Assembly: GCA_951799405.1 (NCBI GenBank)
Contig: OX637338.1
Coordinates: 5,952,001 to 6,016,000, forward strand
DNA: 64,000 nucleotides
From: Agapetus fuscipes
Taxonomy: Eukaryota; Arthropoda; Insecta; Trichoptera; Glossosomatidae
Direction of reading: 5' to 3'
Position 1 is the stretch's first letter, and every line of letters begins with the position of its first letter. Made by a program: the position numbers and the translations under genes. Of the stretch, positions 45,650 to 55,223 are shown one piece after another. The notes under the pieces are model-generated. The model ran no database searches. It was not told where the DNA came from and saw only the letters and a list, made by a program, of their open reading frames with translations.

Positions 45650-46490
45650 AGGATTCCAAGGAATAAAATATCTCTAAAAAATATTATCCTGAAGGTCTCA
45701 GTGGAACATTGTTACCTACTCTTATGTACGGAGGTGAGACATGGAGGGTTAATGAAAGTGAACTTATAATAATAATAATAATAATATTAGGAAAATTTAT
45801 TTGGTGAGCGCTGTTTTTGTGTGTATCACACCTCAAGAGCCCTCTGCGAGCTTGGTCGTCGCTGTAGAAAGCGCCAATTCTCAAGCAAGACCCAATTGTT
45901 GTAAGGTTGGATGGACCTTTCAGTGACCGGTCATTGGTAAAGGTTTATGAATTTTTCAACTCAGCGAAGAGCACATTCGAAATATAAATGGTATATTGTT
46001 GTGCTCCGCCGGGATCCGAATCCACAACCTTCCATTTACGAGCCCGAAGTGTTACCACTGGACTACGGACCGGTCAACGACCTTATGTATAGAAAATAAG
46101 ACACGGAGGGTAAATGAAAGCGAACTAAGTAATGTATGTATTGTATATATTATGATTTATTTAAGACCAATGACTGGTACGACTCCTAATCGAAGAGGTT
46201 TTGGATGAGTGTGGTAAAAAAGAGAATGTGAGAGTGAAATTACAAAGGAGTAAAATGAAATGGTTTGGACACCTTGAAAGAATGGACGATAAAGCACTAT
46301 CCAAAACTATGAAGGAAGGGAATACAAAGGGGAAGCGTGGAAAGAATGAAATGATCAAATAACAGAGAGTGCAATGAATGAAATATGTGGAGTAAGAAAA
46401 AGAAGAGCATGCATGAAGAGAGTGATAAGTATCGAGGAGACGAAAGAAGTGGAAAAGAGCAGAACAAATCTGTGGATTTACTGGCCACCC
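45650..46490 (+). pseudogene. LINE reverse transcriptase C-terminal remnant split by SINE-B
   Basis: Before the SINE the translation reads LPTLMYGGETWRVNESEL. After it come YLRPMTGTTPNRRGF, KMKWFGHLERMDDKALSKT and RRACMKRVISIEETKEVEKSR. These are consecutive blocks of an insect LINE RT C-terminus. Frameshifts and an inverted SINE-B at about 45785-46075 break the frame. The MYGGETWR block occurs, diverged, on both sides of the SINE. Confidence 0.75.
45785..46075 (-). mobile_element. SINE-B, full length, inverted, inside a LINE remnant
   Basis: On the minus strand it starts GGTCCGTAGTCCAGTGGTAA and contains CTCGTAAATGGAAGGTTGTG, then the full body, ending with a (TAT/ATT)n tail at 45767-45790. 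It interrupts the LINE RT fragment 45650-46490. Confidence 0.85.
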
Positions 46491-46499
46491 CTAATGTAA

Positions 46500-47864
46500 A
46501 AGCAGATACAGTACAAGACATTTTTAATCATACTACAAACTAGTTTTTGTTTTCATATTATTAAAATGAATTTCTTTCATGATATTTGATTCAGAAGAAT
46601 AAACAAACACACTGAAGGAATGAATCTTGTAGAAAATTATGCATAAGCCATTGGGCTACAATAGAGAACAATGTTATGCTGTTGTTCTAAACAAAAAACA
46701 TCAGCGGAAAAATTATCCGATCCAGAGTTGCTGACGTTTCAAAAATAAATGGAAAAAAATACAACCCAACAACAAGGACTACTTGAGTTAGTTTTTTTTT
46801 TGCTAGAAAGAAATATCATCCTTTTTTGTGTAAATTTTAAAAATAATAAAATTTGTTGAATAAAGACATGAGCTAGATCTCCGATTTGTTCTAGTTCATT
46901 AATCTTATTCAATGCATTGTCTATTTTTTTGCTCGTTTCGGATATCTCGCTTCAGGTTTTCGAAGGTGATAAAATCGGTACCATTCTTTTTACTTTAAAT
47001 GCGATAAAACTTTGATGGGCGAAGGCCTTAGAATTAAAAAAAACTGTATCATATAAGTACGTACGTAATATTTGATAGGATTTTTGAAAAGAGTGACTCT
47101 TCCTTTATAATATTTTTACATTTTAGACTCGGGTGTTTGAAATTTAGATTGACATCTTAATACTGAATGAAAAAGACAAATTAATAAGAATTATAAAGTT
47201 GCATGTTTTTGAATTGAAAGCTTTCCCTGGCATTTTCTAATTAAGTTTTATTTTAGTTAACTTTTCTTTAACTATTATTCAAAATACTTCAGTTCGAGTT
47301 AACTAAAACCAAAAACTCCCAAAGTGACAGCCCACGCCTCAAAATTTTAACTAATAATAATAATTTTCAATGCTATTCAAAAGCTTTAAAACAAAAAATA
47401 TATATCAAATTTCTATCTAACCTTTATTAAGCTGGAAAACAACACAAAAAATCGTTGGTTTGTGTCAATTTTAATGTATCCTTACATAAAAACAGCTGCC
47501 ATCTGTAAAGATGCCACCATCTTGAAAATTATTAGTCAACTAACTAAATGTTAACTGGTGAAATTGTGTAAGTTATTTACTACGAAAATTTAGCAAAACA
47601 TTTTTTTACTACGCTTGAAAATACCGGGCCTAAGGGATTGAAATGAACAAAAAAATCTGTCTTTCTTTATCATGCCTCCTAAATTTATTGGCATCAATTT
47701 TAAATACGCATTCTGTCAGTATGTTTTCATTTATAATAATAATATATCTTTATTCCAGCCTAGTCACGCGGATTGTGCAATACGTGACTAGCCATATTAA
47801 TTTTTTTTTTTAATAAATTTGTAAAAAAAAAATAGGTTTTAAAATATTTGTTTTTAGGCTTTCA
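46500..47864. other. AT-rich sequence, nothing recognised
   Basis: No repeat copy or supported frame. Confidence 0.5.
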
Positions 47865-48235
47865 CGGCCGGATCTAGATGCTTGATTTTCTGGTTCCGGG
47901 TTTTGACCGTGGTCCATGTTTTTGCTTGTCTTCTTCTTTTTTCTTTTTATTCTTTCTTGAAGACTTTCAGCTTACGTTTCGTCTCCTCTGTGGGCGACTT
48001 CTTCGGAGTTCTGCTCGCTACTGAGGTCTAAACGATGGACGATGTCTTTTATGCGTATATTCTAAAAGGGGGCGTGGCTTAATTATTAGGTATAAAACTA
48101 CCCTCTTTCATAACTTCAATTGTACTCAACCATGTTTTGTTTAGTTTCAAACACTCTTCTTTCCTGAAGACAAGCAAAAACATGGACCACGGTCAAAACC
48201 CGGAACGAGAAAATCAAGCATTTAAAATATTTGCT
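47865..48235 (-). mobile_element. Penelope-like element fragment with long inverted arms and degenerate hammerhead core
   Basis: The arms at 47878-47935 and 48164-48223 are inverted copies, nearly identical over more than 45 bp, each containing GTTCCGGGTTTTGACCGTGG. GGCTTTCACGGCCGG lies at the outer left. On the minus strand near 47971-48008 is CCGAAGA, a GTCGCC/GGAGAC stem with one mismatch, and GAAACGT: a hammerhead-like core with one core change. These motifs are typical of Penelope-like retroelement ends. Confidence 0.55.
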
Positions 48236-48539
48236 TGAATCTTTGTAACGCAAGTATTTACCTACCGTTGAGCATTAGCATTTCCCAGCCCTGCTTCTTG
48301 GCGGCAATAATATTTTTATGAGTTTCCCTCCCCTCCCGGGCGCGGGCCTCCCCCGCCAGCGACTAGCGATGACAAAAAGGCACTAAAGCAATGAATCCGC
48401 TATAAAGCCGGAATTCATTGTTCCGAAATCATAAAAATGGAAATCTAATTTCAGAACTCGCCGGCTTTATGTGTCTGTGGTGATGTTATGAAAATATTAA
48501 TGATGCAGTGTCACGTTAAAGAAGGGAAGATTATCTGTA
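48236..48539. other. GC-variable island with a stable hairpin
   Basis: Includes CCTCCCGGGCGCGGGCCTCC and a hairpin at 48402-48470 whose arms are ATAAAGCCGG and CCGGCTTTAT, with a second paired block GTTCCGAAAT/ATTTCAGAAC. No coding frame. It could be conserved non-coding DNA or a structured RNA. Confidence 0.35.
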
Positions 48540-48689
48540 CGCCAAGTATAAAGCATTACATCTAAACTCAGTCATTACATTTCCCAATACATTAATGAAA
48601 ACAAATTAGCGCTACTAGTAATCGTTTCAGTTTCTTTACATTTTCGGTGAACTATATTATGTTTGAGTTAAATGTTTTTATACTTGGGT
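48540..48689. mobile_element. Small Tc1/mariner-like MITE
   Basis: GCCAAGTATAAAGCATTACA at the left and inverted ACCCAAGTATAAAAACATTT at the right, with TA on each side. Diverged relatives sharing CCAAGTAT or AAACGTTT ends occur near 7.6, 15.5, 34.2 and 50.0 kb. Confidence 0.6.
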
Positions 48690-48972
48690 TACTGGGTTAC
48701 CAATACACGCAAGACTCCAGTGCCGAGGAGGATAAATGTAATGAAATACCAAACAACAACTCCAATTTTTGGAATACATTAATGAAATGATTTTTCTAGG
48801 AGATGCTCAAATATACAAACTAAAAATGTTGTGGAAAAATTTGGAAAAGGCGTAACTGTATTTTTCTTGTGATTACAGTTGCTTTAATATTTTTTCTGGA
48901 AGCATTTTATTTAACAAGCCTATTCATAAGCATTATTAAATGTTTGGCTTGAATGTTATCAATTCAAGAATT

Positions 48973-49230
48973 TGTCGGTGTAATGGCCGAGGGGGCCAAG
49001 TGGCCGATCTTTCTAGCGTATTTGGAATAGAATAACGTTGGTTCGATCCCCGCTTGGGTCACTTGACCATAACTTTGACCCTGGTTCAACAGATGTTATT
49101 GGGAAATTATTAATTAATAATTCATGAAAATAAACAATAATAAAATTATTAATATTAAATGATGATATTAATACCTGTTTCTGGCCTGGCAGAATAGGTT
49201 GGTGAATTGCATTCCTATTCACAAATCTAT
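48973..49230 (+). mobile_element. SINE-C (tRNA-derived, Leu/Ser-like head)
   Basis: The head TGTAATGGCCGAGGGGGCCA followed by a B box GGTTCGATCCCCGC, with extra spacing between them, resembles a class II tRNA with a long variable arm. The body includes TTGACCCTGGTTCAACAGAT and TACCTGTTTCTGGCC. A second copy is at 57344-57602. Confidence 0.75.
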
Positions 49231-49428
49231 TTAAAAAAAAATAATAACTCTCATTTTTTTCCATTAAAAATTATTTCCTCGGTATAGTTTTCTTCAACAA
49301 TAGATTAAAGAGAAACTTACAATGTAACCGATACATGTTGTTTGGATTAAATTTATGTAAAGAAAAAGTGATTTGATATTCAAAAGCACAAGTTTGAGGT
49401 TATGTTTAAAGCGTGGACTCAATCAGGG
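49231..49428. other. Spacer, nothing recognised
   Basis: No repeat or supported frame. Confidence 0.4.
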
Positions 49429-49653
49429 TTATTCACATCACGTTTAAAACCGTAGCTGATCCATGGAACATTGTTTTTAATCTGATCATGTAAATAAATC
49501 ATGAAGAATAAATTAATGCACTGTACCAAGACTATGTCTTTCGTTGGACCCTTACAGGGTTATACACAACGCATATTATGGTCCTGGAAAATTTACGTTA
49601 GGTGGCGGTTGAGCCATGGATTTGCTGTGTGTGAATAACACCGAAATAAACTA
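49429..49653. repeat. MITE family with GGTGTTATTCACAC ends
   Basis: AGGGTTATTCACATCACGTT at the left and TGTGTGAATAACACC at the right. Relatives lie at 30174-30260, 37430-37548 and 37848-37970, sharing GAGCCATGGATTTGC or its inverted form. Confidence 0.55.
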
Positions 49654-49974
49654 AACAATATTCATTCCATTCTTGTGCATTCTATTTTATATTTAAAACA
49701 AGGTATACATACGTGAAGTAAACAAGTCATAATATTGTTAGGTATAATAATTTATGTAGTTGGATATTAGATTATAAAATCCATTACTTTTGTTGGTATG
49801 TTACTTTTTACAGAGCCATAAAATATTTGACCATAAATTACAACGAAACGTTTTCAAAGCAAATTATATAAATGAGAATCAGAGAGACTCTTCGGAATTA
49901 ACATAATAATATCAAAAGCTAATTATACATTTTTCCTGATACTATTTCATTATCCATTATATCGCATGGCCGTA

Positions 49975-50107
49975 CCCCAAGTATACTCAAACATATCGTT
50001 GTTATTAGAAAACGTTTTGAAACCAAAACGCTCACTAAAGGCGCTGCCCTTGTTTGTATACATTTTCGGGAAAGTTTTGTGTTTAAGTTTAAACATACTT
50101 AGGGTGG
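49975..50107. mobile_element. Diverged MITE related to 48540-48689
   Basis: CCCCAAGTATACTCAAAC at the left and inverted CCCTAAGTATGTTTAAAC at the right; ACCAAAACGCTCACTAAAGG in the middle recurs near 34.2 kb. Confidence 0.55.
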
Positions 50108-50121
50108 GATATCGTCTGAGC

Positions 50122-50658
50122 GGTTCCATGATAGAACGACACAGTGGCAAAACAACACATGACAGAACAATATATGACAGAACATCACATGTCAAAACCT
50201 AGCATGACACTACATCACAATGACAATACATCACATGACAAAACATCAGAGAAAAGTAGACCAGAATTATAAAACATCACAAGACAAAACATCTCATGAC
50301 AAAACATCACATACCTAAAAAAGGACATACCATAAATGGCCCATAAAAAAACATCACTAAACAGAAAACTCTATAAACGGGATGATAAAAAAGTGAGACA
50401 AGAAAAACATGATAAAATGGAACTCATGAAAATATTCTTTTTTAAAGCTTATAAAAAAAACTACTGTGTTTTTTTGTCATGTGTTCTTCTGCCATGTGCC
50501 GTTTTGTCATGTGTCGTTATGTCATGTGTCGTTATGCCACGTGTTTTTCTGCCATGTGCGTTCTCTAATGTGTCAAAGTGACACTTGCTGTTCTCTCATG
50601 TCATGTGTCATTATGCCATGTGTTTTTTTGTCACTGTGCTGTTCTATCCTATCACTCA
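50122..50658. mobile_element. Foldback transposon with subrepeat-built arms
   Basis: The left arm (50122-50340) consists of repeated units such as CATGACAGAACA and CACATGACAAAACAT. The right arm (50466-50658) carries the inverted form, for example GTCATGTGTCGTTATGTCAT. The outer ends GGTTCCATGATAGAAC and inverted GATAGGATAGAAC correspond, and TCTGAGC flanks both sides. This architecture is that of foldback (FB/Galileo-like) elements. The spurious frames inside are by-products of the repeats. Confidence 0.75.
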
Positions 50659-51221
50659 TCTGAGCAGCAAAGAAGTCGTGCATGTTTCGATGCAATTACT
50701 GTATGGGAAGGAATGAAATACTTATGCAAATGTGGGATATTCCACAAAAATGATCTCTTCTAAATTAAAAACTGTGCGTCGTAAAAAATCTATACAAAGT
50801 AAATAGTCCATAATTCTAAGCTATACGACAGTATTCCATCCCATACTGAATAATATCAATGAACGAAGAATAATAATATGCTGAAAACGTAGTAAACTCA
50901 CTGTTTTTTTAGTTATTTTTGGTTATTTTTTTTTAATATTTAAGCAACGACCACACTGTAAATTTAAAGAAAATCGTTAGGGCCGTTTTTTGATTTTTTT
51001 ATTTTTGCTGTTTTTATATACAGATATACAGTTTACTACCACATTTTGTTAATTCTTGTATCTGTAAATAATCACATACATGATTTTCAATAATATTTTT
51101 CCGTTCCATATCTAAACCAATCAATAAAATAAGTACAAACCAAATAAAAGTCATAATTGTACTAATACTGTGAGTAATGAATTTCTCAACAATTCCTGTT
51201 ACTAATTGCAGCTTTGATTTC
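50659..51221. other. Upstream region of the neuroparsin-like gene
   Basis: AT-rich, likely intron or 5' flank. No convincing promoter or donor site was found. Confidence 0.4.
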
Positions 51222-51362
51222 TGCCTATATATTTCAGTCCACCGATTTTTTTATGCATTCAATCTCGAGAATATTACTCAAAAGATTTTTAAGCCAGCGT
51301 GAAGAAACTACATAGCAGTGATATTTTTCTTGATCTTGGGTCGGTACTCATTCACCACAAAT
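51222..51362 (+). promoter_or_regulatory. Putative splice acceptor and 5' UTR of the neuroparsin-like gene
   Basis: The stretch ending TATATATTTCAG at about 51237 has a pyrimidine-rich run before CAG, as expected for a 3' splice site. From there to the ATG at 51363 there is no coding potential in frame. I infer a 5' UTR exon boundary; no donor or first exon was identified upstream. Confidence 0.35.
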
Positions 51363-51779
51363 ATGAATTTCCTGGGTATTTTCTTTCTTGTCATGTTTTC
51401 TGCAACCAGCAATACATTCATCCGAGAATCACAAGGACATCCTTCGTCGTGCGCGGGCTGCCCTGGGACGTGCCAGTTGGCTTTGACGGCATCGGAGAGC
51501 GACTGCAAATATGGGCATTATTTCCCTAGACCCTGCGAAGTCAAATGTTATAGAGGTCCTGGTCAAACTTGTGATCGTAGAGTCTATGACATAACCGAAC
51601 GAGGTCTGTGTGGAGACGGCACACTCTGCGGATGCGGAGTATGTAATGGCTGCTCTCTAGTCAATGCCGAATGCGCCAAAACCGAGCCGTGCCTAGATTT
51701 GACGGACTTTAAGCCTCTAACAACCCTCTACTACCCTGACGAAAAAACCAATACGTTCGTCACAGTCCGACCCGAGTAA
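51363..51779 (+). CDS. Neuroparsin / ovary ecdysteroidogenic hormone-like secreted peptide precursor
   Basis: A 138-residue open frame begins at the ATG at 51363, which has A at -3. The upstream in-frame stop at 51313-51315 rules out a longer product within this exon. Residues 1 to about 18 are hydrophobic and read as a signal peptide. The mature part has 14 cysteines, at 30, 33, 37, 48, 58, 62, 70, 83, 89, 91, 94, 97, 104 and 110. The arrangement CKYG, YRGPGQTC, CGDGTLCGCGVCNGCS is the neuroparsin pattern, related to the IGF-binding-protein N-terminal fold. Known members are neurosecretory hormones affecting reproduction, ecdysteroid production and metabolism. A 28-residue tail without cysteines follows Cys110. 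The whole coding region lies in one exon. A polypyrimidine-AG site near 51237 suggests a spliced 5' UTR; an intronless retrocopy is the alternative. Family assignment is by motif recognition only. Confidence 0.82.
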   Translation: MNFLGIFFLVMFSATSNTFIRESQGHPSSCAGCPGTCQLALTASESDCKYGHYFPRPCEVKCYRGPGQTCDRRVYDITERGLCGDGTLCGCGVCNGCSLVNAECAKTEPCLDLTDFKPLTTLYYPDEKTNTFVTVRPE

Positions 51780-51984
51780 TCAACTAATGGTCACACTCAA
51801 CGCTTGCAGTCGACACCACGATTTATACCACCAGCGCAAGATATTGGCCTTCGATTGGATCGCAGATCATATCGCAAAGCGAGCGTACGTGCACGCACTC
51901 CTCCTATGCAAAAATACGACATCTGGATATTGCATTCGTTCTTTTTTTCTGTTTATCACCTTTAAACTAAAAAATTAAACTAAT

Positions 51985-52212
51985 AATGTTGGAAGAGCCC
52001 GGGCCAACATGGTGACCTGGGGATTTCTGGGACGGGAGGACTCTACACTATGTGAGTGTGGAGCTCAGCAAACTATGGAGCACCTGCTGTGTTGTCCCCC
52101 CTGTTCGACAAGCTGCTCCATGGATGATCTCTTTGCGGGAAACCAAAGAGCTGTAGACATTGCTCGTTACTGGGCCAATAGGGTGTGAAGTTGACACGAA
52201 GAAGAAGAACTA
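51985..52212 (+). pseudogene. Non-LTR retrotransposon 3' end (RT C-terminal Cys/His motif), 5'-truncated
   Basis: An open frame running to the TGA at about 52187 reads GRARANMVTWGF, then LCECGAQQTMEHLLCCPPC, and ends DIARYWANRV. This CxCG...TMEHLLxCP zinc-knuckle-like pattern is the usual extreme C-terminus of insect non-LTR reverse transcriptases. A short GAA-repeat tail follows. Flanking AACTAATAAT on the left and AACTAAATAAT on the right look like a slightly eroded target-site duplication, so this is a 5'-truncated insertion about 200 bp downstream of the neuroparsin-like gene. Without the RT core the clade cannot be fixed. Confidence 0.75.
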
Positions 52213-52365
52213 AATAATTCTGAACTTTGTGAACTGTTTATACTTTTATAATATATTTTTTATTGTGGATTTATTAACAGAGTGAAAGTCGCCAAGAAAG
52301 CCATATTTATTTAATCAATTAAAATGTTTAACAAGGTTTTAATTCACATAATAATATTTTTTTGG

Positions 52366-52402
52366 GCTCGAATATTTTCGCCTAATGAGGCATCTTCAGG
52401 AG
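52366..52402 (-). ncRNA. Hammerhead-ribozyme-like motif, inverted
   Basis: On the minus strand: CTGAAGA, then a 4-bp stem II (GCCT with AGGC), then GAAAA. This resembles the 39.4-kb motif but lacks the ACGTC after GAAA, so it is probably decayed. It lies between the LINE fragment 51985-52212 and the RTE insertion. Confidence 0.45.
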
Positions 52403-52541
52403 CAGAATGGTTACAAATATTTTTCAAAACATATTTTTTTTTCCTTTTCCAAAACAAAAACAAAAATTCATAATTCATGTTTATTCGTAATTTGTGTGTG
52501 TTTTTTTGTGAAATACATTCTGCAGAATTAAAGCAACAGGG

Positions 52542-53577
52542 CCGTATTGGAGGGGATGAAAAGGGCCGGAATAGACTCTAGTTTCATAAATCTTATACAG
52601 AATATTTATGAGAACGCTACATTGCATGTGACTCTGAATGACGATTGGAAGACTAACCTGATACCAGTAAAGCGTGGCGTGAGACAAGGAGATCCAATTT
52701 CTCCGAAACTATTTACTTTGGCATTGGAATATGCCTTAAAACATCTACCATGGGACTCCAAAGGCATAATCATAGATGGCACTCACCTTCACCTACGTTT
52801 CGCAGACGATATTATTGTCATCAGTAACGACCCTACACAACTGACGGAAATGCTAAAGGAGTTGAACAAAGCATCTAAAAAAGTTGGCCTAAAAATGAAC
52901 CTCACTAAAACCAAGTTGATGACGTCACAACCAGCACAAATTGTAATGGACAATGCCAGCATTGAATCTGTCGATGAGTACATTTATTTGGGTCACAAAA
53001 TACAGCTCGGGCGTGATAACCAGATAGCAGACCTAAATAGAAGAGTCGGACTAAGCTGGGCAGCATTCAAAAATCTTATTCACATTTTGAAAAATCCGAA
53101 AATACCCATCAACTTGAAAAGGAAAGTATTTAATGCCTGTGTCCTGCCAGTGTTCACCTATGGTATTGAGACAGTCACAATGTCACAAAAAAGTGCCCAC
53201 AAGCTAAGAGTCACACAGAGAGCAATGGAGAGAGCCATGTTGGGTGTCAGTTTGCGGGACAGACTCAGAAATGAGGACATAAGAGTCAGGACAAAGGTTT
53301 CCGATGTCATCAAGATGGCCGCAACCCTCAAGTGGCGATGGGCGGGACATGTCGCTCGCGATCCAGATGAAAAGTGGACAAAGCGACTGCTGTGCTGGTG
53401 CCCAAGGACGGCAAAGCGTGGAGTTGGGCGCCCACAGTTGCGTTGGCGCGACGATGTTCAGAGAAGTGCGGGACTCGCCTGGATGCGGATCGCTCAGGAT
53501 AGAAATGAATGGAAAATGCGAGAGGAGGCCTACGTCCAGGAGTGGACGATCAATACAGGCTGAAGAAGAAGAAGAAG
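52542..53577 (+). mobile_element. RTE-like non-LTR retrotransposon, 5'-truncated, with target-site duplication
   Basis: The insertion runs from the truncation point into a (GAA)n tail. It is flanked by a perfect 12-bp duplication, AAAGCAACAGGG, at 52530-52541 and 53578-53589. The perfect duplication and unbroken reading frame indicate a fairly recent target-primed insertion. The endonuclease and the first RT motifs are missing. Confidence 0.9.
52547..53563 (+). CDS. Endonuclease-reverse transcriptase, C-terminal two-thirds (RTE-type LINE), partial
   Basis: A 338-residue frame is open from the 5' truncation to the TGA at 53561-53563. It contains RGVRQGDP at residues 43-50, the catalytic FADD box at 85-88, GLKMNLTKTKLM for RT motif D, then YLGHKI. 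The C-terminal region carries the RWAGHVARDPDEKWTKR and GRPQLRWRDDV motifs typical of insect RTE-like LINE proteins, which are often annotated as endonuclease-reverse transcriptase. The first residue is a TTG codon and is not a true start: the native protein begins upstream in sequence lost by 5' truncation. The enzyme makes cDNA at a nicked target; this copy lacks its endonuclease. No frameshift was seen. Confidence 0.9.
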   Translation: MEGMKRAGIDSSFINLIQNIYENATLHVTLNDDWKTNLIPVKRGVRQGDPISPKLFTLALEYALKHLPWDSKGIIIDGTHLHLRFADDIIVISNDPTQLTEMLKELNKASKKVGLKMNLTKTKLMTSQPAQIVMDNASIESVDEYIYLGHKIQLGRDNQIADLNRRVGLSWAAFKNLIHILKNPKIPINLKRKVFNACVLPVFTYGIETVTMSQKSAHKLRVTQRAMERAMLGVSLRDRLRNEDIRVRTKVSDVIKMAATLKWRWAGHVARDPDEKWTKRLLCWCPRTAKRGVGRPQLRWRDDVQRSAGLAWMRIAQDRNEWKMREEAYVQEWTINTG

Positions 53578-53671
53578 AAAGCAACAGGGACGAGTTCCAA
53601 TTTCCTACCTACATTAATTGTAACTTTCTAATGGATATGGAAGGGTCAAGGATACAACCTATTCCACCGAT

Positions 53672-53908
53672 TCCAAAGATATATATCATTTAAGATTCAT
53701 ATTAAATGCATTTCCACAAGCAGACACGTAAAAAGTTCGCGCTCACACATGCCGCATGTGGACCTACAATATAAAAAAAACCCAATCTCAAATGAACATA
53801 AGCCCTGAAACTCTTGCTGACCTTCCCTGAAACAGGGGTGATATTTGCAAAGTTAACCATTTCTTACAGTATGGGTGGTCAGTCTCATACCCGCCTATAA
53901 ATCAAGGA
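53672..53908 (-). repeat. E repeat, inverted, tail missing
   Basis: CCAAAGATATATATCATTTA to CCCGCCTATAAATCAAGG, about 80 bp right of the RTE insertion. Confidence 0.85.
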
Positions 53909-54229
53909 ATTGAAAATGCCATAACACCGACAAAATCCTCAAGTATTATCTATTAATAACTCAAAAATAATTAGCGGTCTTTAGTTTTACATTAATTTAT
54001 TGTTGCAGTATTATTTTTAGGGTTTCAGCTTACCTCGCATTCGCAGTATCACCACTAAAAGAATACATGTGAGTATAAAAACAGCACATGTGCATTAGTG
54101 CAGTATTCCCACGCAATTCTCGGGTGCATCGGGCTCGACCAGAAATTTCCAAACGTCAAATAAAAAGTAAAAAAATACTTCGTTTCTTTAAAGTGATTCC
54201 AAAAAGTAAAGGGGAAAATATCGTTCTAA

Positions 54230-54480
54230 CTAATCTAATCTAATCTAAGTTGTAAAGAAATGCAACATTTGGGATTCACTGATTCACATTATATGCATTC
54301 TCACAAGCAGACACGTATACGCTCGCGCTTACACATGCGGCATGTGAAACTTCAACATACAAACCCAAATCTCAAATGAACAACAACTCTTGCCGACCTT
54401 CCCTGAAACAGGAGTGACACTGGCAAAGTGAATCATTGTTTACAGTATCGGTGGTCAGACTGATACCAACCTATTAGTCC
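54230..54480 (-). repeat. E repeat, inverted, GATTA tail
   Basis: TAATCTAATCTAATCTAAGT to TACCAACCTATTAGTCC. Confidence 0.85.
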
Positions 54481-54491
54481 AATTATATTTT

Positions 54492-54520
54492 TCCTTTACT
54501 AATAGGTTGGTATGAGGTAT
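54492..54520 (+). repeat. E repeat 5' fragment, head-to-head with the previous copy
   Basis: CTTTACTAATAGGTTGGTAT followed by GAGG only. Confidence 0.65.
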
Positions 54521-54882
54521 TCAAAAGTATTGAAAGAGGAAGATGAGCAACTGAATATTTGACCTTGAAATTGTTGAACCGCTGCAAGTTTGGGGATCTT
54601 GGGGGTAGATTGTTGGGTCTGATGATAAATATAAATAATGACCAGTCATAGAGCGCCTGTCAGGGGAGGTTTTTCATCGCCAGCTTACACAGTTTTTTGC
54701 AGCATTAGGTACCTTAGGGTCATTTATACAACAGCTTTATATTTATTTATCTTTGCCCTGCCTACAACAATAATAATAATAATAATCAAAATATACCTAC
54801 GTGGAAGATGTGAAAACATTGATACTGAAATATTTTATCTCATTCGTATAGTTACTCAATGCAACCACGCAAATAAGCTGCA

Positions 54883-55012
54883 CATATAGTGTAGCCTCTT
54901 GTGGCATTATCTTGGAAGGGTTTCGCATGTGGAGAGTGGAACAAATTTATTTTTACAGGTAAGGGGGCCGGCCTTACGTCAGCCACTCCAGTGGAAGTGG
55001 GGGCTAGGTAGA
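54883..55012 (-). mobile_element. SINE-A tail fragment, inverted
   Basis: It matches the SINE-A 3' region from AAGCTGCACATATAGTGTAG to CCACTCCAGTGGAAGTGGGG; the head is absent. Confidence 0.75.
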
Positions 55013-55223
55013 TAAATAAATTAATCCTTATGACAAATTAATTATTGTTCCTTTTATTGATTTATGTCTTTTAATCTGTGATTCACGACAAAAACATCAT
55101 ATTGGCTCATGAAGCGGATATCCAGCTACGCTTTGACCTATTGACATCTTATTATGTGTAACATAGTTAGACTACTTCTAAAAAAGAGATTTTCTGTGTC
55201 ATCTTTACATTTTCTATGTTTAC

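Noticed and set aside
50336..50763. Open frames with repeated CHVSLCHV-like peptide
   Set aside because: These are translations of the foldback subrepeats, not a cysteine-rich protein gene.
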